Part shown: positions 1 through 7,998 of the stretch, in pieces
Position numbering within the stretch: the first letter of the stretch is position 1
Layout of the letters: every line of letters starts with the position of its first letter
NCBI GenBank assembly: GCA_002431975.1
Contig: DJFA01000054.1
Location: 57,184 to 83,880, forward strand
DNA: 26,697 bases
Source of the DNA: Ruminococcus sp. UBA5884
GTDB taxonomy: Bacteria; Bacillota; Clostridia; Oscillospirales; Ruminococcaceae
Direction: 5' to 3'
Translations under genes and position numbers: made by a program
Notes under the pieces: generated by a model
Databases searched by the model: none
What the model was told of the DNA's origin: nothing
Seen by the model: only the letters and a program-made list of their open reading frames with translations

Positions 1-1652
1 AAACCGAGTTTTTTCTTTGCGGCAGTCTTTGCAGTCTGCGGAGGAGTATCCTTTTTGGCTGCAAGACGCATTGCATATTTTGTAATGTATTTTGTATTTT
101 CGTCAGTTATTTCATCTCTTGTAACTCTGTATTTACAAGGGATTTTTTCAGCGAGTTCCATTACTTTTCTGTCAAGGAAAGGAACTCTGAGTTCAAGAGA
201 ATGAGCCATACTCATTTTATCGGCTTTAAGGAGAATATCACCTGTCATCCAGAGATGAAGGTCAAGATACTGCATTTTTGTAACATCGTCCTTATCCTTT
301 ACCTTGTCATAGAAAGGCTTTGTTATAACAGTCGGGTCAGGAGCATTTGTCTTTATTTTAAGCAGAGATTTTCTCTCCTGAGGAGTAAACATATATGCAT
401 TGCCGATAAATCTTTCTTCAAGGTCTTTGCCTTTTCTTACAAAGAAATTGACTCCCTTATGAGCCGGAAGCTGTTCGCATATATGACCTATTGCACGTTT
501 AAGACCTTTCGGGAGTCTGTCATATGCAGTACCATTCGGTTCACTGTATACGTTATATCCTCCGAATATCTCATCAGCACCTTCTCCTGAAAGTACTACC
601 TTGAGTTTTTCAGATGCTATCTGACATACAAAGAAAAGAGCTATTGATGCAGGGTCTGCAAGCGGTTCGTCCATATGATACTGAATTTTTGAAAGCATTC
701 CCCAGTATTCATCAGGAGCTATTACCTTGCTGTAGTTTTCCTTGCCTATAGCCTCTGAAAATCCCTTTGCCCAGCCTATTTCGTTATATTTTTCATCTTT
801 TCCGAATCCTACGGTAAATGTTTTGTCAACATCTGCAATAGCTGCAACATAGCTTGAATCGACTCCGCTTGAAAGGAAGCTTCCTACTTCAACATCGGCA
901 ATTTTATGAGCCTTTACTGAATCATGGAATGTATCTGAAATGGCATTTACCCAGTAATCAAGATTCTTTGAATCATCTGCTTCAAATTTTATATCCCAGA
1001 AACGTTCTTTTTTAAATTCGCCGTTTTTATATGTGAAACAGTGTGCTGCCGGCAGTTTATAGACATTTTTAAAGAATGTTTCTTCTGTAGGAGAATACTG
1101 GAATGTCAGATAATTTTCAAGGGCTGATTCATTAAGTTCCTTTTTGAAATGCGGATGTTCAAGAAAACTCTTTATTTCAGAACCAAACATGAATGTTTCA
1201 CCCATAAACGCATAATAAAGAGGTTTGATGCCGAAGAAATCCCTCGCTCCGAAAACCTCTTTTTTCTTTTTATCCCATATTATAAATGAAAACATTCCTC
1301 TGAGCATTCCAAGGAGTTTTTTGCCGTATTCCTCATAGCCGTGAAGCAGTACCTCTGAATCAGTCTTTGTAGTGAATTTATGACCTGCGGCAACGAGTTT
1401 TTCACGTATTCCCTGAAAATTATATATCTCTCCGTTGAATACAAGCACCTTTGAGCCGTCCTCATTGTAAAGAGGCTGGTCGCCCTGAGATGAAATATCA
1501 ATGATACTGAGTCTTCTGTGACCGAGGGCTATTCCTTCATCAATATATTTACCCTCTGCATCAGGGCCTCTGTGCTTTATTCTGTCCATCATCTTTCCAA
1601 GCACTGCATTTGAATTGTCAATGCAGTTTGTAAATCCAACATATCCGCACAT
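1..1652 (-). CDS. asnB: Asparagine synthetase (glutamine-hydrolysing), 3' end missing
   Basis: The frame stays open from an ATG at 1652 to the window edge (550 codons), so the C-terminal part is missing. The protein begins MCGYVGF, giving the Cys2 nucleophile of class II glutamine amidotransferases exposed after Met removal, followed by conserved RHRGPD-like (KHRGPDA) and FNGEIYN segments. The synthetase half carries the ATP-pyrophosphatase loop as SSGVDSS, then LSGEGADE and the ELRVPFLD block. It is cut just after KKKLGF, a block near the C-terminus of the family. The enzyme transfers glutamine-derived ammonia to AMP-activated aspartate in the cytosol to make asparagine. The start is supported by GGAGG six bases upstream and a consensus promoter. 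It is transcribed divergently from the SGNH genes. asnB is the best symbol, but asnO-type paralogues cannot be excluded. Confidence 0.93.
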   Translation of the reverse strand, partial: MCGYVGFTNCIDNSNAVLGKMMDRIKHRGPDAEGKYIDEGIALGHRRLSIIDISSQGDQPLYNEDGSKVLVFNGEIYNFQGIREKLVAAGHKFTTKTDSEVLLHGYEEYGKKLLGMLRGMFSFIIWDKKKKEVFGARDFFGIKPLYYAFMGETFMFGSEIKSFLEHPHFKKELNESALENYLTFQYSPTEETFFKNVYKLPAAHCFTYKNGEFKKERFWDIKFEADDSKNLDYWVNAISDTFHDSVKAHKIADVEVGSFLSSGVDSSYVAAIADVDKTFTVGFGKDEKYNEIGWAKGFSEAIGKENYSKVIAPDEYWGMLSKIQYHMDEPLADPASIALFFVCQIASEKLKVVLSGEGADEIFGGYNVYSEPNGTAYDRLPKGLKRAIGHICEQLPAHKGVNFFVRKGKDLEERFIGNAYMFTPQERKSLLKIKTNAPDPTVITKPFYDKVKDKDDVTKMQYLDLHLWMTGDILLKADKMSMAHSLELRVPFLDRKVMELAEKIPCKYRVTRDEITDENTKYITKYAMRLAAKKDTPPQTAKTAAKKKLG

Positions 1653-1723
1653 ATTTATCCTCCAGACTTAAAAAAAATTATACAAGCTTTCATATGAATA
1701 GTTTTTTCTCATATTTAATAATT

Positions 1724-1752
1724 ATTATACTATATAATTGAATTCATTGCAA
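1724..1752 (-). promoter_or_regulatory. Sigma-A-type promoter of asnB
   Basis: On the minus strand TTGCAA (1752-1747) is followed after 17 bases by TATAAT (1729-1724). This is a near-consensus vegetative promoter about 72 bases before the asnB start. The gatC promoter has the same TTGCAA-17-TATAAT hexamers. Confidence 0.75.
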
Positions 1753-1799
1753 CAATTATCTAAATTTAATTGCATTTCAGTTAAAAATGAAAAAATAAC

Positions 1800-1828
1800 T
1801 TGAAAAAATCATGTCATTAATGTATAAT
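1800..1828 (+). promoter_or_regulatory. Promoter of the SGNH hydrolase/lipoprotein operon
   Basis: TTGAAA (1800-1805), a 17-base spacer and TATAAT (1823-1828) lie 59 bases before the start of the first SGNH gene. It is divergent from the asnB promoter, with no other promoter visible in the gap. Confidence 0.75.
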
Positions 1829-1887
1829 ATTATACTGGACAGTAAAAAATTTATCATATTATCATATTAAAAGGGGGAAAGACAGCA

Positions 1888-2880
1888 ATGGCACAAAAAT
1901 CAAAAGCAAAAGTCAAACGCCGCCTTAAATTCAGATTTTCAATAATTTTCCTCAGTTTTCTTCTGAGTTTTATTCTCTGCTTCATTGCCTATGTCAACGG
2001 CATGAAAAACAAAATTCAGGATACTTCCGCTAAACCTGTCATGAACAGCAATGTTTCAGATTCAAAGGACAGCTCCGCTGATAATTCTTCAGATGGCATA
2101 ATATCTGAAAATTCTGACGGCTCTGCTGACAGCAATGCAGATTCATCTCAGAATGCAGATGAAAATTCTTCTGACAATCAGGAAGATTCTTCTTCAGACG
2201 ATACTTCTTCAGATGAAAATCAGGATTCTGAAAACTCTGATGAATCATCTGCCGTAAATGCAGATGTTTCCAATCCTGTTGCACAGTCCGACAGAAAAGA
2301 TGACAGCTATCTCAGCGACTGCGTATTTGTAGGCGACTCAATCTCAACAGGATTTTCAGGATACGGCTTTGTTTCAGAAAAAAATGTATTCGCAAAGACA
2401 AGTATGAGAATTGACCTTATAAACAATACTCCTCTTGATACATTTTATGGCAATGTACTGGTAATTGATGCTCTCAAATCCGCAAATCCGAAAAATATAT
2501 ATGTTATGCTCGGCAGCAACGGCATGGGCTGGATAGATGATTCCAAAATGATTGCCGACTACAGCCAGTTCATTGACGATGTACAGTCATCTCTGCCGTC
2601 TGCTTCAATTTATATCATGTCAATCCCTCCCGTTACAGCAGAACGTGAACTCAAACCGACAGTTGAAGAGGGAAAAATCCTTAACTCTGATATCAATGAC
2701 TATAATGCACAGCTCCTCGACCTTGCAAACCAGAAAGGTGTGCATTATATAGATGTAAATTCTGCTCTTGTAGATTCAAACGGCAAGCTCCCTTCCGATG
2801 TTTCAACTGATGGTATGCATTTTGATAAAAATACATATGTAAAGGTGGTTGAATATATTCTGACTCACGTTGCAGAATAA
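1888..2880 (+). CDS. Membrane-anchored SGNH/GDSL hydrolase-like protein
   Basis: 330 aa. A basic N-terminus (KSKAKVKRRLK) is followed by one membrane segment at about residues 17-37, so the bulk should be outside the cell. Residues about 45-135 are a Ser/Asp/Asn/Glu-rich low-complexity linker of the kind that spans the cell wall. The catalytic domain follows: block I FVGDSIS (Ser151 nucleophile), block III GSNG (Asn211) and block V DGMHF (Asp308, His311). The family (SGNH/GDSL) contains esterases and acyl- or acetyl-hydrolases of glycans and lipids; the substrate here is unknown. The start has an AGGGGG ribosome site. It is the first gene of an operon with a paralogue ten bases downstream and a lipoprotein. 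An extracellular acetyl-esterase acting on plant or wall polysaccharide is plausible but inferred. Confidence 0.85.
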   Translation: MAQKSKAKVKRRLKFRFSIIFLSFLLSFILCFIAYVNGMKNKIQDTSAKPVMNSNVSDSKDSSADNSSDGIISENSDGSADSNADSSQNADENSSDNQEDSSSDDTSSDENQDSENSDESSAVNADVSNPVAQSDRKDDSYLSDCVFVGDSISTGFSGYGFVSEKNVFAKTSMRIDLINNTPLDTFYGNVLVIDALKSANPKNIYVMLGSNGMGWIDDSKMIADYSQFIDDVQSSLPSASIYIMSIPPVTAERELKPTVEEGKILNSDINDYNAQLLDLANQKGVHYIDVNSALVDSNGKLPSDVSTDGMHFDKNTYVKVVEYILTHVAE

Positions 2881-2890
2881 CTGATTTTTT

Positions 2891-3904
2891 ATGATGGACT
2901 TCAATCTGAATAAAACACTGCTTTGCAGTGTTCTTGGAATTATGACAATGATTACATCGCTCAACAGCAATGTAAATTCATTGGAATGCAAAGAGGAAAC
3001 TCCGTCAGAATCCGCTGTACAGCTCAGTACAGACTGGCGGCTTTCCGAAGGACGATATCCGAAAAATACAGCAGAATCAGAAATCCAGACCGGTCTGGCA
3101 ACAGAATCTTCCTATACAGAAACTTCCGTTTTTTCAGAAACTGAAACAGAAATCACAACTGTGACATCTGTTCCGGAAACTTCTGTAGCTGTGACTTCCG
3201 TTCCGGAAACCTCCGCATCAGATACTGAAACAGGTCAGACATCATCTGCTCCTGCCGAAACATCTTTTTTAGTTTCAGAAACTTCCATACCATCAAATCC
3301 CGTGCCTGCATCATCTGCAAAGGACAGTTCATACCTTGACAGTTGTGCCTTTGTCGGAGATTCAATAATGGAAGGCTTTTCAGCATATGGATTTCTTCCT
3401 GAAAATCAGGTATTTGCAAGCGTTGGTCTTAATCCGTATCAGCTCAATACCAATGCAATACAGACATATTACGGTTCTGTAACCGCTCTTTCAGCAGTCC
3501 TTTATGCAAAACCTGAAAATCTTTATATAATGATGGGAATGAACGGCGTTGCATGGGATATAAATAATGATATGACATCTGAAATAGGTACTTTTATAGA
3601 CAATGTAAAAACCTCGCTTCCGTCCGTCAACATATATCTTATGTCGGTTACTCCGGTAAGTGCTGAACGTGAAGCAAAGGCAAGTGCTGCTGACGGCAAA
3701 ATCCTCAATTCCCAGATAGACGACTTCAACAGCAGCCTGCTTTCACTTGCCGATGAAAAAAATATCTATTATCTTGATGTAAACAGTTATCTCAAAGGCA
3801 GCAACGGCTGTCTGCCGTCTGATGTCACATCTGACGGAATCCATATATCAAAAGCAGTCTATGAGGATATACTCAGTTATATTCTCTCCCACACTGTTTC
3901 ATAA
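2891..3904 (+). CDS. Secreted SGNH/GDSL hydrolase-like protein, paralogue of the preceding gene
   Basis: 337 aa. A short hydrophobic N-terminus (residues about 8-24) looks like a signal peptide or anchor. A Thr/Ser/Glu-rich linker (about 60-145) contains an internal repeat of the segment VTSVPETS. The hydrolase domain matches the upstream gene block for block: FVGDSIM (Ser158), GMNG and DGIHI (Asp315, His318), and SAEREAK/NSQIDDFN parallels TAERELK/NSDINDYN. The two genes are therefore a tandem duplication in which the linkers diverged completely (acidic-Ser versus Thr-Ser-Glu). The start is uncertain: ATGs at 2891 and 2894 have no clear Shine-Dalgarno, so translation may be coupled to the stop codon ten bases upstream. 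Substrate unknown; both catalytic dyads are intact. Confidence 0.83.
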   Translation: MMDFNLNKTLLCSVLGIMTMITSLNSNVNSLECKEETPSESAVQLSTDWRLSEGRYPKNTAESEIQTGLATESSYTETSVFSETETEITTVTSVPETSVAVTSVPETSASDTETGQTSSAPAETSFLVSETSIPSNPVPASSAKDSSYLDSCAFVGDSIMEGFSAYGFLPENQVFASVGLNPYQLNTNAIQTYYGSVTALSAVLYAKPENLYIMMGMNGVAWDINNDMTSEIGTFIDNVKTSLPSVNIYLMSVTPVSAEREAKASAADGKILNSQIDDFNSSLLSLADEKNIYYLDVNSYLKGSNGCLPSDVTSDGIHISKAVYEDILSYILSHTVS

Positions 3905-3928
3905 GATAAAAGAAAGGACAGATATCAA

Positions 3929-4408
3929 ATGAAAAATCTTAAAAAAATAATCGTATGTCTTGGCGTAATAATGACTATGCTCCTCACTGCCTGTTCAGGA
4001 GGCGGAAATACTGAATCATCTGCAAGCGTTTCTGATATGGTTCAGGGTATCGCTGACAGCGGCGTTCAGTTTGAAGAACTCACTGCCGGTGAAGATGATG
4101 ATGATGTAACCGCTTACCACTATTCAGTTGAAAAAGACTGGTACAGCGAATATGCAAGCCTTTCAGCAACTGCTGCTTCTGCTGATGAAATAGTTATCTT
4201 CAAGGCTTCATCTGATGATACTGTTGATGACCTTGAAAACGCTCTTAACGCATACCTTGAAAAACGTAAAAACGATTTTGAACAGTATGCTCCTGATGAA
4301 TATGATAAGCTTACAAAATGCAAGGTAATTACAAAAGGCGATTATGTATGCCTTATAGTAAGCCCTGACAACAGCACTGCTGAGGATAAGTTCAATTCAT
4401 ACTTTTAA
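3929..4408 (+). CDS. Small lipoprotein, DUF4358-like
   Basis: 159 aa. The N-terminus MKNLKKIIVCLG... ends in the lipobox LTAC with Cys22, so a lipid-anchored protein on the outer face of the membrane is expected. The mature part has an acidic stretch (AGEDDDDVTAY), then a region rich in Ala and Asp that ends KGDYVCLIVSPDN. The layout (short lipoprotein, charged helix, conserved valine-rich C-terminal strand) resembles DUF4358, a family of unknown function in Clostridia, but this is from memory of the family. AAGGA lies before the start, and the gene sits 24 bases after the second SGNH hydrolase, so it belongs to that operon and may be an accessory factor for those exported enzymes. The terminator at 4433 closes the unit. 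Confidence 0.75.
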   Translation: MKNLKKIIVCLGVIMTMLLTACSGGGNTESSASVSDMVQGIADSGVQFEELTAGEDDDDVTAYHYSVEKDWYSEYASLSATAASADEIVIFKASSDDTVDDLENALNAYLEKRKNDFEQYAPDEYDKLTKCKVITKGDYVCLIVSPDNSTAEDKFNSYF

Positions 4409-4432
4409 TCAGTAATTGTTATAAAATTATCA

Positions 4433-4465
4433 AAGCCGATTGCTTTATGCAGTTGGCTTGATTTT
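4433..4465 (+). terminator. Rho-independent terminator after the lipoprotein gene
   Basis: An 11-bp stem, AAGCCGATTGC (4433-4443) pairing with GCAGTTGGCTT (4449-4459) through two G-T pairs, has a TTTAT loop and is followed by GATTTT. It ends the three-gene SGNH unit. Confidence 0.7.
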
Positions 4466-4493
4466 ATGCTGTCAGTCGGCTGCACCTGCAAAA

Positions 4494-4674
4494 TAAATTC
4501 GATGGATTGTTTATGTAGGGGCGAACTGTGTTCGCCCGTTGTTTTTTCAGCAAACCATAATAGATAACCATTAATGCTATGTTGAATTTAATCGGGCGAC
4601 CAATGGTCGCCCCTACAAAACGAATCTGAATTTCAAATAAATGAATAATAGAAAATAACAATCGAATTTGCGTT
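4494..4674. repeat. Short interspersed hairpin element, copy 1 (A/B arms)
   Basis: The right end CAATCGAATTTGCGTT is the inverted counterpart of the left-end block AATTCGATGG (4496-4505). Inside are two GC-rich arms at 4514-4538 and 4593-4617. The left arm is type A (GGGCGAAC-TGT-GTTCGCCC) and the right arm type B (GGGCGACC-ATT-GGTCGCCC, read on the opposite strand). The extreme left terminus is decayed (AAAATA in place of AACGCC). No protein is encoded; ORFs running through it are by-products of the repeat. Confidence 0.85.
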
Positions 4675-4685
4675 GTATTAAATCC

Positions 4686-4819
4686 CGTCTGTAGATGTGA
4701 ATTGCGTTTGCCTGTCAGGTTTACCGAATTTTTCAGGCGGGCGAACACAGTTCGCCCCTACAAAATTATAAGGGAAACCCATATTTTCAATTATAAAATT
4801 TTGTTGTCGAATTAGCGTT
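4686..4819. repeat. Short interspersed hairpin element, copy 2 (left part lost or decayed)
   Basis: The right arm 4738-4762 is intact type A, and the right end TGTCGAATTAGCGTT stops at 4819. The left arm (4690-4714) is recognisable but has many substitutions and no longer folds into a clean hairpin. The usual left terminus is missing, and copy 1 ends only about 15 bases before the left arm. Copies 1 and 2 thus lie head to tail. Confidence 0.75.
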
Positions 4820-4906
4820 AATTAACATATGCTTCAAACTTCCATGTTACCGCACGTTTGTGCAATATATACAATTATCAGCAGTCCAAATTGTTCATAT
4901 TTCAAG

Positions 4907-4935
4907 TTGACACTATGAACTATATACTATATACT
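4907..4935 (+). promoter_or_regulatory. Promoter of nrdD-nrdG
   Basis: TTGACA (4907-4912), 17 bases, then TATACT (4930-4935), 53 bases before the chosen nrdD start. The -10 hexamer lies inside the upstream NrdR-like box, a geometry suited to repression. Confidence 0.75.
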
Positions 4936-4939
4936 ATAT
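4924..4939 (+). promoter_or_regulatory. Upstream NrdR-like box
   Basis: ATACTATATACTATAT agrees with the NrdR consensus ACACWATATATWGTGT at 12 of 16 positions and covers the -10 hexamer. It starts 32 bases (about three helical turns) before the second box, the spacing expected for NrdR pairs. Confidence 0.55.
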
Positions 4940-4955
4940 GTTAGCGGTCTTTTGA

Positions 4956-4971
4956 CCACAATATGTAGTGT
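4956..4971 (+). promoter_or_regulatory. Downstream NrdR-like box
   Basis: CCACAATATGTAGTGT agrees with the NrdR consensus ACACWATATATWGTGT at 14 of 16 positions. It lies in the nrdD leader just before the GGAG ribosome site. NrdR is a zinc-finger/ATP-cone repressor of ribonucleotide reductase genes; its gene is not in this window. Confidence 0.7.
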
Positions 4972-4987
4972 TACGGAGCTGAATAAT

Positions 4988-7300
4988 ATGATTACACAAA
5001 TTATTAAAAGAGATGGCAGAAAAGTTCCCTTCAATACCGAAAAAATCGCTAATGCTATCTTCAGAGCTGCTCAGTCAGTAGGCGGTCAGGATTATAATGA
5101 ATCAATGCATCTTGCTTCAAAAGCCTGCGAAGTCATAGAAATCAAATATCCAGACAGACTTCCGACCGTTGAACAGATTCAGGACGCAGTGGAAAAGGTT
5201 CTTATTGATGAAGGTCATGTACAGACCGCAAAAGCCTATATCCTCTACAGATATGAAAGAACTCGTTCAAGAGAAATGAAAACCAATCTTATGAGAGTTT
5301 TCAAAGACCTTACCTTCAAATCTGCAAAGGACAGCGATATAAAACGTGAAAATGCCAATATTGACGGCGATACCGCTATGGGTACAATGCTTAAATATGG
5401 TTCTGTAAGTGCAAAGGAATTTTATGAACTGTATGTTCTTGATTCCAAACACGCAAAGGCTCATTCTCAGGGAGATATACATATACATGACCTTGATTTT
5501 CTTACTCTTACTACTACCTGCTGTCAGATAGACCTTGTAAAACTCTTTAAAAATGGTTTTTCAACAGGTCACGGATTTCTGCGTGAACCTAATGACATAG
5601 CAAGCTATTCAGCACTCGCCTGCATTGCCATACAGTCAAACCAGAACGACCAGCATGGCGGTCAGAGTATTCCTAACTTTGACTATGCAATGGCTGATGG
5701 AGTAAGAAAAACATATATAAAAAGATATTCCCAGAATATCGCCCGCTGTTTCAGCTTTGAACTCGATATGGAGGATTATCAGGAAAAAGCTGCTGAAATA
5801 CTCAGTCAGATAAAAAATGAAACCGGTCTTGTGCCTGTTCTTTCAAATGACAATGATTATCAGAAATATGAATTTGAAAAACTCTGTCAGATAACTGATG
5901 CCGCAACCGCTGAAAAAATTCAGAAATTCGCTGTTAAAAATACTGTGAAAGAAACTGACAGGGCAACATATCAGGCTATGGAGGCTCTTATACATAACCT
6001 TAATACCATGAACAGCCGTGCAGGTGCTCAGACTCCTTTCAGCTCAATAAATTATGGTACTGATACCTCCGCAGAAGGCAGAATGGTTATAAAAAATATA
6101 CTCCTTGCAAATGAAGCCGGTCTTGGAAACGGCGAAACTCCGATATTCCCTATACATATATTCAAAATAAAAGAGGGTATCAACTATAATGAAGATGACC
6201 CGAACTATGACCTTTTCAGACTTGCCTGCCGTGTTTCAGCAAAAAGACTTTTCCCGAACTTTTCATTTATTGATGCTCCTTTCAATCTTCCTTACTATAA
6301 AAAAGGAGATTACAATACAGAAGTCGCATATATGGGCTGCCGCACAAGAGTTATCGGCAACGTTTATGACCCTTCAAGAGAAATCGTATCAGGCAGAGGA
6401 AATTTAAGCTTTACTTCAATAAATCTCCCAAGACTTGCTATAAAAGCAAATCATGATATTGATAAATTTTTTGAATCCCTTGATTATTACATGAATCTGA
6501 CTATTGAACAGCTTATGCACAGATATAATATACAGGCTCAGAAACGTGTAAGAAATTTCCCGTTTCTTATGGGGCAGGGCGTATGGATTGATTCTGACAA
6601 GCTCAGCATTGATGACAGAGTAGGCGAAGTTCTCAAACATGGTACTCTTTCAGTAGGTTTCATAGGTCTTGCTGAAACTCTTAAAGCTCTTACCGGATAT
6701 CATCACGGCGAAAGCGAAGAAGCAAGAAAACTCGGTCTTGAAATAGTTACAAGAATGAGAAAAAGAGTTGATGAGGAATGCGAAAAAACAGGTCTTAATT
6801 TCTCGCTGCTTGCTACTCCTGCCGAAGGTCTTTCAGGAAGATTTGTTAAAATGGACGCTGAAAAATTCGGTATAATAAAAGGTGTTACCGACAGAGAATA
6901 TTATACCAATTCATTCCATGTACCTGTATATTATCCTATAAGTGCATTTGAAAAAATAAAAATTGAAGCTCCTTATCATGCACTTACAAACGGCGGTCAT
7001 ATCAGCTATGTTGAACTTGACGGCGACCCTGTGAACAATGTTGAGGCATTCGAGAAAATTATAAAATGCATGAAGGAATCAGGTATAGGATACGGCTCTA
7101 TAAATCACCCTGTTGACCGTGACCCTGTATGCGGATTTACCGGAATAATCGGCGATACCTGCCCTATGTGCGGAAGAACTGAGGCTGACGGCGTGCCGTT
7201 TGAAAGAATAAGAAGAATTACCGGCTATCTTGTAGGAACTCTTGACCGCTTCAACAATGCAAAACGTGCTGAAGTCCGTGACAGAGTAAAACATTTATGA
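4988..7300 (+). CDS. nrdD: Anaerobic ribonucleoside-triphosphate reductase, class III
   Basis: 770 aa from the chosen start. An ATP-cone allosteric domain occupies about residues 3-95 (IIKRDGRKVPFNTEKI). The catalytic barrel carries Cys178/179 (TTTCCQ) and the thiyl-radical cysteine in MGCRT (Cys451). A C-terminal metal site has Cys715, Cys725 and Cys728, and the glycyl-radical loop is RITGYL (Gly746). Only three cysteines are seen in the metal site; the position where many homologues have a fourth reads Asp (DRDPVCGF). It reduces NTPs to dNTPs without oxygen, using a radical installed by NrdG. The start at 4988 was chosen because GGAG lies nine bases upstream and the family begins at this point; an in-frame ATG at 4952 lies just before the NrdR box and lacks a ribosome site. 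The stop overlaps nrdG by four bases. Confidence 0.96.
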   Translation: MITQIIKRDGRKVPFNTEKIANAIFRAAQSVGGQDYNESMHLASKACEVIEIKYPDRLPTVEQIQDAVEKVLIDEGHVQTAKAYILYRYERTRSREMKTNLMRVFKDLTFKSAKDSDIKRENANIDGDTAMGTMLKYGSVSAKEFYELYVLDSKHAKAHSQGDIHIHDLDFLTLTTTCCQIDLVKLFKNGFSTGHGFLREPNDIASYSALACIAIQSNQNDQHGGQSIPNFDYAMADGVRKTYIKRYSQNIARCFSFELDMEDYQEKAAEILSQIKNETGLVPVLSNDNDYQKYEFEKLCQITDAATAEKIQKFAVKNTVKETDRATYQAMEALIHNLNTMNSRAGAQTPFSSINYGTDTSAEGRMVIKNILLANEAGLGNGETPIFPIHIFKIKEGINYNEDDPNYDLFRLACRVSAKRLFPNFSFIDAPFNLPYYKKGDYNTEVAYMGCRTRVIGNVYDPSREIVSGRGNLSFTSINLPRLAIKANHDIDKFFESLDYYMNLTIEQLMHRYNIQAQKRVRNFPFLMGQGVWIDSDKLSIDDRVGEVLKHGTLSVGFIGLAETLKALTGYHHGESEEARKLGLEIVTRMRKRVDEECEKTGLNFSLLATPAEGLSGRFVKMDAEKFGIIKGVTDREYYTNSFHVPVYYPISAFEKIKIEAPYHALTNGGHISYVELDGDPVNNVEAFEKIIKCMKESGIGYGSINHPVDRDPVCGFTGIIGDTCPMCGRTEADGVPFERIRRITGYLVGTLDRFNNAKRAEVRDRVKHL

Positions 7301-7800
7301 TTATAAAAATTGCAGGAGTCGCCAATGACTCAATAGTTGACGGCCCCGGACTCAGATTTACTATATTTGTTCAGGGCTGCCCGCATCGCTGCAAAGGCTG
7401 TCATAATCCGCAGACACATGATTTTAATGGCGGAAAAACTGAAACTACTGAAAATCTTATCCGTCAGATTCTTGCAAATCCACTGCTTGACGGAGTAACA
7501 TTCAGCGGCGGTGAACCATTCTGTCAGTCTGAACCTTTATACGAAATCGCATCATTTTTAAAGAAAAAAGGGTATAATATAATTACATATACAGGATATA
7601 CTTTTGAATATCTTCTTGAAAATGCCGACAGCTCAAATAATTATATGAAGCTGCTTGAAGTAAGCGATTACATAGTTGACGGCAGATTTGAGGAGGATAA
7701 AAAAAGTTATCTCTTAAAATTCAGAGGCAGCTCAAACCAGAGAATCATTGACTGTCAGAAAAGCCTTGAAAAAGGTTTTGCCATAGAACATGAATTTTAG
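7297..7800 (+). CDS. nrdG: Anaerobic ribonucleotide reductase activating protein (radical SAM)
   Basis: 167 aa, normal for NrdG. The radical-SAM cluster motif CxxxCxxC is Cys28, Cys32 and Cys35 (GCPHRCKGCHNP), preceded by DGPGLRFTIFVQG and followed by the SAM-binding GGEP segment (TFSGGEPF). The enzyme uses a [4Fe-4S] cluster and S-adenosylmethionine to form the glycyl radical on NrdD. Its ATG overlaps the nrdD stop (ATGA), so the two are translationally coupled under the NrdR-box promoter. The gene ends 24 bases before a repeat element, with a short T-run (ATTTTTTTTA) directly after the stop. Confidence 0.95.
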   Translation: MIIKIAGVANDSIVDGPGLRFTIFVQGCPHRCKGCHNPQTHDFNGGKTETTENLIRQILANPLLDGVTFSGGEPFCQSEPLYEIASFLKKKGYNIITYTGYTFEYLLENADSSNNYMKLLEVSDYIVDGRFEEDKKSYLLKFRGSSNQRIIDCQKSLEKGFAIEHEF

Positions 7801-7823
7801 ATTTTTTTTATTCTGTGTTATTT

Positions 7824-7970
7824 AATGCCAATTTTATAATTGTTATTTGTAGGGGCGAACTGTGTTCGCCCGATAGGTTTACAGCATACCCCAAACGGGC
7901 GAACACAGTTCGCCCCTACAGATGTATGAAAAATCCCTTGTTTTCAATCATAAAATTTATGTTAAAATAA
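7824..7970. repeat. Short interspersed hairpin element, copy 3 (A/A arms)
   Basis: Type A arms at 7848-7872 and 7896-7920 are perfect reverse complements of each other across a 23-base centre. The left end AATGCCAATTTTATAATTG is related to the consensus end AACGCCAATTCGATGG. The right end after 7950 has decayed, so that boundary is approximate. It lies between nrdG and the peptide-binding lipoprotein gene. Confidence 0.8.
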
Positions 7971-7998
7971 ATTGAATTTATAGTAAAGGAGTTAAAGT

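Noticed and set aside
201..590. 129-aa plus-strand frame inside asnB
   Set aside because: Shadow of the minus-strand asnB frame, which has strong family motifs.
4464..4748. 94-aa minus-strand frame across repeat copies 1 and 2
   Set aside because: It is a translation of the repeat arms (contains ATIGRPI and ANTVRPY-type segments); the same peptides recur wherever the element occurs, and there is no ribosome site.
4952..4987. ATG at 4952 as the nrdD start
   Set aside because: It lies just before the NrdR-like box, lacks a Shine-Dalgarno and adds 12 residues not expected in the family; ATG 4988 has GGAG at correct spacing.
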